A DNA stretch of 64,000 nt, taken from Deltaproteobacteria bacterium. GTDB lineage: Bacteria > Desulfobacterota > Desulfobaccia > Desulfobaccales > 0-14-0-80-60-11. Below the pieces are notes generated by a model, which did no database searches, was not told where the DNA came from, and saw only the letters and a program-made list of their open reading frames with translations. The DNA lies in NCBI GenBank assembly GCA_030018495.1, contig JASEFS010000013.1, positions 31,979 to 95,978 of the forward strand, in the 5' to 3' direction. The translations under genes and the position numbers were made by a program. Positions 58,692 to 64,000 of this stretch are shown piece by piece; the stretch's first letter is position 1, and each line of letters starts with the position of its first letter.

Positions 58692-59810
58692 TCATAAAAA
58701 CACAAACGGCGTCCGCTCTGCGGTCGCCGCTCGGGCTTGAATCGCCAGGCCGTTTTGCTGGCAAAATTTTTCAAATTGTTCGGCCCACTTGGGTATGAAC
58801 ACCACTTCGCTGGCGAAATGGCCCACTTCGGCCACGGCGAAGTCCTGGCCGCGGCCCGGCATCATCTGGTGGTGACGCACTTCGCCGGTGACGAATAGCT
58901 GGGCGCCTTGCCGTTCAGCTTCCCCGGCAAAGTCGCCGCCGCTGCCCCCCATTACCGCAAGCCGTTCCACCGCGGCCGGGGGCCGGCCCCAAAGCTTTAC
59001 CATCCCGACGCCGAAAGCTTCCTTCACTTTGGCGATCGCCTCAGGGAAAGCCAGAGGCTCGGGCCAGCGGCCCAGGCGGCCAAACCCCAAGGACAGACCG
59101 GGATTTTTCAGCGGGTAGAGGTCGTAGGCCACTTCTTCATACGGGTGTGCGGCCTTCAGTCGTTCCAGAGCCTGCGGTAAACGGCTTTCCGGGGTCAGCA
59201 CTTCCAGGCGGGACTCCTCGGCCCTGGAGAGAGTTGCTAGTTCACCTTTGAAAGGCCGGGCGCCCTCGCCAGGCAAATAGGTCCCCTGGCCCCGCGCCGC
59301 GAAAGAGCAGCAGGAGTAATTGCCTATGACGCCCACCCGGTCGTCGAACATCGCCTGACGCACCCGGTCTTCGTACCCCACCGGCACGAACACCGCCAGT
59401 TTATAAAGGGTTTCCCGCTTGCTTTCCGCAAAGCTTTGCACTTCGGTCAGTCCCAGCAGGGCGGCCAGATAGTCATTGAGGCCATGAGGCGCCACGTCCA
59501 GATTGGTATGGCAGGCCGCCGCGGCCAGCCCCGCTCTGATTATCTCCGTCAACAGTTTGCCCCCGGGCTCATCTTCCCGGATTTCGGCCACCGGCCGATA
59601 GATAAGAGGATGATGGGTGAGAAGCATCTCGGCTCCTGCCTCCCGCGCCTCGGCGATTACCTCCGGACTTGCCTCCAGGGCCACCAGCACCCGGCTTACC
59701 GGGGCTTCGGGATGCCCCACCTGAAGGCCGACGCGATCCTCAGGCGAGGCCCAGGCAAAAGGATACGCCTTATTCAGGCAGTCCAGAATGTCCTTTACCT
59801 GGGGGGCCAT
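58692..59810 (-). CDS. Nif3-like dinuclear metal center hexameric protein
   Basis: A 372-residue Nif3/YqfO-family protein. VKDILDCLNKAYPFAWASPE at the N-terminus, MLLTHHPLIYRPVAEI near 80 (two metal His), ACHTNLDVAPHGLNDYLAALL near 110 and, at the C-terminus, VTGEVRHHQMMPGRGQDFAV with the metal His/Glu. A central PII-like insertion between about 125 and 250 (LYKLAVFVPVGYEDRVRQAM) marks the YqfO-type. Cytosolic hexamer of unclear catalysis, sometimes listed as GTP cyclohydrolase I type 2. The start at 59810 is the family start; the longer frame enters the tRNA. Confidence 0.92.
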   Translation of the reverse strand: MAPQVKDILDCLNKAYPFAWASPEDRVGLQVGHPEAPVSRVLVALEASPEVIAEAREAGAEMLLTHHPLIYRPVAEIREDEPGGKLLTEIIRAGLAAAACHTNLDVAPHGLNDYLAALLGLTEVQSFAESKRETLYKLAVFVPVGYEDRVRQAMFDDRVGVIGNYSCCSFAARGQGTYLPGEGARPFKGELATLSRAEESRLEVLTPESRLPQALERLKAAHPYEEVAYDLYPLKNPGLSLGFGRLGRWPEPLAFPEAIAKVKEAFGVGMVKLWGRPPAAVERLAVMGGSGGDFAGEAERQGAQLFVTGEVRHHQMMPGRGQDFAVAEVGHFASEVVFIPKWAEQFEKFCQQNGLAIQARAATAERTPFVFL

Positions 59811-59912
59811 AGAAGTAAAAAAAGGGTGCACAAAAGGCACCCCTCTAGCCAAGAGTTTCCGGCAGGACCGTGATATCGTTCTCGAAAAATACCTTCTCCT
59901 CCATCGGGCCAG

Positions 59913-59985
59913 TGGGCCCACCAGGATTCGAACCTGGGACCGTCCGGTTATGAGCCGGTTGCTCTCACCACTGAGCTATGGGCCC
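59913..59985 (-). tRNA. tRNA with CAU anticodon (Met or Ile2)
   Basis: A 73-nt cloverleaf: acceptor GGGCCCA / TGGGCCC, D arm GCTC-AGTGGTGA-GAGC, anticodon stem-loop ACCGG-CTCATAA-CCGGA (CAT at 34-36) and T arm CCAGG-TTCGAAT-CCTGG. The CCA end is not encoded. A CAT anticodon means elongator Met or Ile with lysidine at C34. The C4-G69 and C5-G68 pairs and the short 8-base D-loop resemble E. coli tRNA-Ile2, so I cannot exclude that identity. Pair 27-43 is A-A. Confidence 0.9.
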
Positions 59986-60119
59986 AAATAATCCACCAAA
60001 ATTTTATCTTATAAATATAAACTTTCCGAATTTTTCAGACAAGAGAAACGATGGAATTTCTCCTGAAAGAAATTTTGTCCCATCCTGTTTCCTTGATTCA
60101 GCCTCTTACCGGGCTGCCG

Positions 60120-60153
60120 AAAAATTTTCAGGGGCGGCTCGAACCGCCCCTGA
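60120..60153 (-). terminator. Rho-independent terminator after rpoD
   Basis: On the minus strand TCAGGGGCGG and CCGCCCCTGA form a perfect 10-bp stem around a TTCGAG loop, followed by AAATTTTT. It ends the dnaG-rpoD transcript. The spacer 59986-60228 otherwise shows no gene. Confidence 0.85.
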
Positions 60154-60228
60154 AGCAAGTCCATCATTTTTCAACCCATTGCCTTTGCAAGGAAACTTTG
60201 TCCATGGTCCTCGCGGTCCGGCCCGATT

Positions 60229-61956
60229 TCATGACTCCATAAAACTTTTCAACCTGGTGCTCCTGGACGGATGCCTGAGCTTGCGCAGGGCCTTGGCTTC
60301 GATCTGTCGGATGCGTTCCCGGGTGACCTCGAAGTCGCGCCCTACTTCTTCCAAAGTGTGGTCGGTCTTTTCGCCGATACCGAAGCGCTTGCGGAGCACT
60401 TTCTCCTCCCGGGGAGTCAGGGTGGCGAGCATGTTCGAGGTCTGCTCCGCCAGATTCAGGCTGACCACCGCCTCCATGGGAGTGCAGATTTTTTTGTCTT
60501 CGATAAAGTCGCCCAGGTGACTGTCTTCCTCGTCGCCGATAGGGGTTTCCAGGGAGAGCGGCTCCTTGGCGATTTTTAAAACCTTGCGCACCTTTTCCAG
60601 AGGAAACTCCATTTTTTCGGCAATCTCCTCGGGAGTCGGCTCCCGGCCGATTTCCTGGACCAGATAGCGGGAGGTGCGAATAAGCTTGTTGATGGTTTCG
60701 ATCATGTGCACCGGAATGCGGATGGTGCGGGCCTGGTCCGCGATGGCCCGGGTGATGGCCTGGCGGATCCACCAAGTGGCGTAGGTGCTGAATTTGTAGC
60801 CCCGCTCGTATTCAAACTTTTCCACCGCTTTCATCAGCCCAATGTTGCCTTCCTGGATCAGGTCCAGGAACTGAAGACCGCGGTTGGTGTATTTTTTGGC
60901 GATGCTGACCACCAACCTGAGGTTGGCCTCCACCAACTCCCGTTTGGCCTTCTCCGCCTGGTGTTCGCCTTTTTTAATCCGGGTCAGGGCCGAAAGCGCC
61001 CGGGAAATGCTCAGACCTAGTTCCTGCTCTATCTTTCTGAGCTCCTTGTGCTCCTCAATCCAGACTTTTTCCAGTTCATCGAGGCGTTCAGGCGAGAGCT
61101 GGTTGGGAGTGTCGGCGGGCAGCCCTTTCTTGCGCCCCCGCAGCAGCAGTTTGAACCGGGTGGCCGACAGGCCGGCTTCCTCCCAGCATTTTTGCAGCCT
61201 GCGGTAGCTTTGATTGATGAGCCTGCCGCGCCCCTCCAGGTGATCCAGGATGCTTTGCAAAAAATGCGGCTCCAGGCGCAGACTTTTAAGAGCTTCCACC
61301 ATGCGGGTGCGCACCCCGGCCAGGCGATGTTCCGCCTGAGTTCGCTGTTCCTTATCCTGGCGCGCTGCCAGCGCTTCTTTTTGCGCCGCCAGCAGCTTCT
61401 CTTCCAGAGAGCGCAGCTTCTGGATGGTTTTCTGTATGCGGGACTTATGAGTATTCTGGTCCAGGTCAAGGTCGCCGTCGCCGAAATCGTCGATGGCGGT
61501 TTCCTGGGTCAGCTTGTCTTGTTCCAGGCGGTCTACCAGGGCCATGGTCTGGCGATAGGCCCAAGGCACTTCCAAAAGGCCGTGCAGGATTTCTTTTTCC
61601 CCCTCTTCAATGCGTTTGGCGATTTCCACTTCCCCTTCCCGGGTGAGGAGAGAGACCATGCCCATCTCCTTGAGGTAAAGCCTCACGGGGTCATCAAGCT
61701 TGGCGGCCGCTTCCGGCTCCAAGCTGATTTCCACCCCGCCCTCCTCCAATTCCGTGGAACCGGGGATATTCAAGCCGGGAGAAACTTCCGCAGAGGTCAG
61801 GTCCAGGTCGTCGAAGATGAGAATGTCTTTGACCGGCTCGGTGAGAAAACAGTCAGCAGCTAGGGAGTCGTTCAGATCATCCATGCCCAATACACCTTCA
61901 TCCTCCCCCATCGGCATAATCTCCTGAAAAACTTCGATACCCCTCCCTTTGCTCAT
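60229..61956 (-). CDS. rpoD: RNA polymerase primary sigma factor
   Basis: A 575-residue sigma-70. The N-terminal part is acidic and shorter than in E. coli. Region 1.2 starts near [20 protein letters not shown] (about 88-107), then comes a non-conserved insertion; regions 2.1-2.4 include [20 protein letters not shown] and [20 protein letters not shown], region 3 [15 protein letters not shown], and region 4 [20 protein letters not shown] with the -35 helix-turn-helix. It directs transcription of most genes. The ATG overlaps the dnaG stop, as usual for dnaG-rpoD units. A terminator follows at 60120. Confidence 0.97.
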   Translation of the reverse strand: MSKGRGIEVFQEIMPMGEDEGVLGMDDLNDSLAADCFLTEPVKDILIFDDLDLTSAEVSPGLNIPGSTELEEGGVEISLEPEAAAKLDDPVRLYLKEMGMVSLLTREGEVEIAKRIEEGEKEILHGLLEVPWAYRQTMALVDRLEQDKLTQETAIDDFGDGDLDLDQNTHKSRIQKTIQKLRSLEEKLLAAQKEALAARQDKEQRTQAEHRLAGVRTRMVEALKSLRLEPHFLQSILDHLEGRGRLINQSYRRLQKCWEEAGLSATRFKLLLRGRKKGLPADTPNQLSPERLDELEKVWIEEHKELRKIEQELGLSISRALSALTRIKKGEHQAEKAKRELVEANLRLVVSIAKKYTNRGLQFLDLIQEGNIGLMKAVEKFEYERGYKFSTYATWWIRQAITRAIADQARTIRIPVHMIETINKLIRTSRYLVQEIGREPTPEEIAEKMEFPLEKVRKVLKIAKEPLSLETPIGDEEDSHLGDFIEDKKICTPMEAVVSLNLAEQTSNMLATLTPREEKVLRKRFGIGEKTDHTLEEVGRDFEVTRERIRQIEAKALRKLRHPSRSTRLKSFMES

Positions 61957-63737
61957 CCATCTTCTCCTTTTCCTGCGTCCTCAGACTTCAAGGATTGGAT
62001 TTTCCGTTGAATTTCCTGACTCTGGGCCAAGAGTGCGGGCAATTCTGCGTTTTCGGGGTCGGCCAGGGCAGTCGTCAATTTCTCTTTGAGGGCAGCTTCA
62101 GCTTTTCTCAACCGGCGTCGCAGCAAGGCCCGGCGCCAATCTCCGGCCGCCGTGTCCGCGGCCGGCGCGCCGAATTCCGCTTCACCCAAACTCAGGGCGC
62201 AAATCTGCCTTTGCTGTTCTTCCTCCTCTGCTCTTTGGATTAATAAGCCGACGTCCAAATTGCCATGTTTCCGACAACAGTCGATGATAAGGGATAAGAT
62301 TTCCTTGAGCTCCCGGTTGTCAAATTCCTGAGCCCACTCTTCCAGCTCTTCCAAATTGAGGCCCTGGGGATTCTGGAGGACCCATTTGACCAGCCTTTTT
62401 TCCAAGCTGAGAGCCAGTCTGCGATTTTCCGGTGGGGAGGCTGTGGGGGAGACAGGGGCGGCGAGGGACAGGCGCAGGCTGCCCTCTTCCACTCCCAGGC
62501 GGCCGGCGGTGAACCGGAGCCATAAATCCTGCTCCACCGGGTCCTTGAGGGCCTGGAAAAAGGGGCGCAACTCGGCGAGGAGGCGCACCCGGCCATCAAT
62601 ATCCATGCCGTGAGTCTGAATAAGTCCCTCCAACAGAAAGGCGAACATAGGCTGGGCGTTGTCCCAGGCAGAGATGAACAGTTCGGGTCCGTGGGCCTGA
62701 ACGTAGCTGTCCGGGTCCAGGCCCGCGGGCAAGGGCAGGGTCCGCACCGCCAGGCCCTCCTCAGCGCAGAGAGGAAAGGCCCGGCGCACGGCCGCGGCGC
62801 CGGCCGCGTCGCCGTCGAAAACCAGGACCACCCTGGACGCCAGGCTTTTCAACAATCGCGCCTGCTCCCGGGTGAGGGCTGTTCCCAGCGTGGCCAGCAC
62901 GGGATGAATACCGTGGACCTTCAGAGCCAGCAGGTCCAAATAGCCCTCCACCACCAGGGCCAGGTCTGCCTGGCGCAGCGCGGCCGCGGCCTGCGGCAGG
63001 CCGTACAGCAGCCGGCCCTTGGAATAAAGAGGGCTTTCCGGAGAATTGAGGTACTTGGGCTCGCCGTCCCCCATGACCCGCCCGCCGAAGGCCACGATGC
63101 GGCCGGTGCGGTCGGCGATGGGAAACATGACCCGGTCCCTGAACCGGTCGTAGTAGCCGCCGCCCGGCCGGGCCACCAGCAGCCCTGCTTCTTGAGCCAG
63201 TTCCAGAGAAAGGCCCTTGTTTTGCAGGTGCCGCCTCAGGGAATCCCACTCGGGCAGGGCATAACCCAATTGATATTCCCGGATTATCTCCGGGGTGAGG
63301 TTTCTGCGCCGCAGGTAATCCCGGGCCGGACCGCCGGCCGGGCCTTCCAGGTTCTGGCGGTAGAAGGCTGCGGCCTGGGCGTGCAAGTCATAGAAGAGCT
63401 GGCGCTTGCGCCCCGCCTTGGCCCCTTGGGGTCCCAGGTCGCGCAGGCTTAGAGGGATGCCGTAGCGCCGGGCCAGTTCCTCCACGGCTTCGGGAAAGCT
63501 CAAACGGTGGTATTGCATTACAAAGGAAAAGACGTTGCCGCCGGCGCCGCAGCCGAAGCAGTAAAAGATGCCCTTGTCCAAGGCCACGGTAAACGAGGGT
63601 TTGGAATCGGCATGGAACGGACAGAGGCCCACCAGGTTCCGGCCCCGGCGGCTAAGCTTGACGTATTGGCCTACCACTTCTTCCAGGGAAGCCGCGTCTT
63701 TGATTTCCAGGAGCTTGTCTTCCGGGATATAGGCCAA
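61953..63737 (-). CDS. dnaG: DNA primase
   Basis: A 594-residue primase. The N-terminal zinc ribbon is [17 protein letters not shown] with [10 protein letters not shown] (residues about 39-66). The TOPRIM core has [18 protein letters not shown] (Glu) near 257 and [20 protein letters not shown] (DxD) near 308. The C-terminal helicase-interaction part is shorter than some. TTG start at 63737 is preceded by AGGAGA. It overlaps rpoD by 4 bp. rpsU, often upstream, is absent; the upstream 263 bp to the window edge holds repeats. Confidence 0.96.
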   Translation of the reverse strand: MAYIPEDKLLEIKDAASLEEVVGQYVKLSRRGRNLVGLCPFHADSKPSFTVALDKGIFYCFGCGAGGNVFSFVMQYHRLSFPEAVEELARRYGIPLSLRDLGPQGAKAGRKRQLFYDLHAQAAAFYRQNLEGPAGGPARDYLRRRNLTPEIIREYQLGYALPEWDSLRRHLQNKGLSLELAQEAGLLVARPGGGYYDRFRDRVMFPIADRTGRIVAFGGRVMGDGEPKYLNSPESPLYSKGRLLYGLPQAAAALRQADLALVVEGYLDLLALKVHGIHPVLATLGTALTREQARLLKSLASRVVLVFDGDAAGAAAVRRAFPLCAEEGLAVRTLPLPAGLDPDSYVQAHGPELFISAWDNAQPMFAFLLEGLIQTHGMDIDGRVRLLAELRPFFQALKDPVEQDLWLRFTAGRLGVEEGSLRLSLAAPVSPTASPPENRRLALSLEKRLVKWVLQNPQGLNLEELEEWAQEFDNRELKEILSLIIDCCRKHGNLDVGLLIQRAEEEEQQRQICALSLGEAEFGAPAADTAAGDWRRALLRRRLRKAEAALKEKLTTALADPENAELPALLAQSQEIQRKIQSLKSEDAGKGEDG

Positions 63738-63948
63738 GTTTTGTCTCCTGGTCTCTCGAGCCGAATCCAGATTAACGGTTAGGGTCAGTGCAAAGCCGGT
63801 GCCAGCCTCAGGCCGGAGACCGGCAGGCGTAAAGCCGCGTCCCTGCCCGGCATTTCAAGAACCGAAAGAGTCAGTTCGTTTAACCTTGTTCAACTGTTGC
63901 CACGTTTTGTTAACCCGGCTTAACAGGACCCGAAAACTCTTTTCCCTC

Positions 63949-63999
63949 GTTCCCAAGCTCCTGCTTGGGAACGGCGTTGTCCGCCAAGCTCCGCTTGGC
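63949..63999. repeat. Two family B palindromes upstream of dnaG
   Basis: 63949-63972 (GTTCCCAAGC, TCCT, GCTTGGGAAC), nearly identical to 27768-27791, and 63983-63999 (GCCAAGC, TCC, GCTTGGC). A weaker fold (GCCGGT / ACCGGC at 63795-63824) also lies in the dnaG upstream spacer. The tract may continue beyond the window edge. Confidence 0.75.
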
Positions 64000-64000
64000 C

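Noticed and set aside
63790..63850. Riboswitch-like fold upstream of dnaG
   Set aside because: GCCGGT/ACCGGC can pair, but no conserved box of a known riboswitch (for example the cobalamin GCCACTG box) is present. It resembles the other dispersed palindromes.

Overview
The window looks like a chromosomal segment of a GC-rich Gram-negative bacterium. Evidence for an outer membrane is the L-Ara4N (arn) lipid A genes, a heptose isomerase (gmhA), the murein recycling ligase mpl and a beta-barrel-like protein. Gene order (rplU-rpmA-obgE-proB-proA-nadD-rsfS, dnaG-rpoD) and families such as DUF1614, GH57/DUF3536, FmdB-type zinc ribbons and a stand-alone pyruvate kinase C-terminal domain suggest a Desulfobacterota (former Deltaproteobacteria) lineage near Desulfobacca/Syntrophobacteria. 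This assignment is inferred from content and was not confirmed by any search.

Layout. 1-9600: mostly minus-strand housekeeping (tautomerase, prs, sfsA, outer-membrane-like protein, fmdB-like/hemC, tspO, a cyclophilin-like protein overlapping a remote deoxyhypusine-synthase-like protein, gmhA, GH57). 9690-18460: plus-strand rplU-rpmA-obgE, proB, an inserted group of toxin-antitoxin-like genes (DUF4160, DUF2442, and a damaged HEPN/MNT pair), proA, nadD, rsfS, a M48 protease with TPRs and a second FmdB-type protein. 18500-24130 (minus): a Lys/Ala-rich membrane protein, argS, a 56-residue Cys protein, alr, purE and a lytic transglycosylase. 24370-32920: murB, a J-domain protein, the pyruvate-kinase-like domain protein, a PfkB kinase, folC, a DUF1614 membrane protein, a sensor-less sigma-54 activator with a Rossmann partner, and a phosphodiester glycosidase. 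33040-39960 (plus): tatD, yggS, mgtC, a 2-hydroxyacyl-CoA-dehydratase-like protein with its activase, a phosphotransferase, and a ThiD-ThiN fusion. 40600-44880 (plus): malQ, a GH13 enzyme and a proteasome-like Ntn-hydrolase candidate. 45000-54800 (minus): mpl, a serine hydrolase, ddl, an HD hydrolase, ispF, ispD, arnD, a split arnA and arnC. 54850-57310: a type II restriction-modification pair that looks acquired, then rnpB. 57330-63740: an RNase H protein, a coiled-coil zinc ribbon protein, a Nif3 family protein, a CAU tRNA, rpoD and dnaG.

Several families of short dispersed palindromes and a roughly 140-bp MITE-like element (two inverted copies) are scattered between genes. At least one palindrome lies in frame inside thiD, and others have reshaped gene starts. 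TTG start codons are unusually common, including in rplU, obgE, nadD and dnaG. I found no CRISPR array, phage or complete insertion sequence. The strongest candidates for new biology are the Thr/Asp/Lys Ntn-hydrolase at 44251-44877, the 56-residue Cys protein at 21192-21362, the toxin-antitoxin-like genes splitting proBA, and the deoxyhypusine-synthase-like/cyclophilin-like pair.
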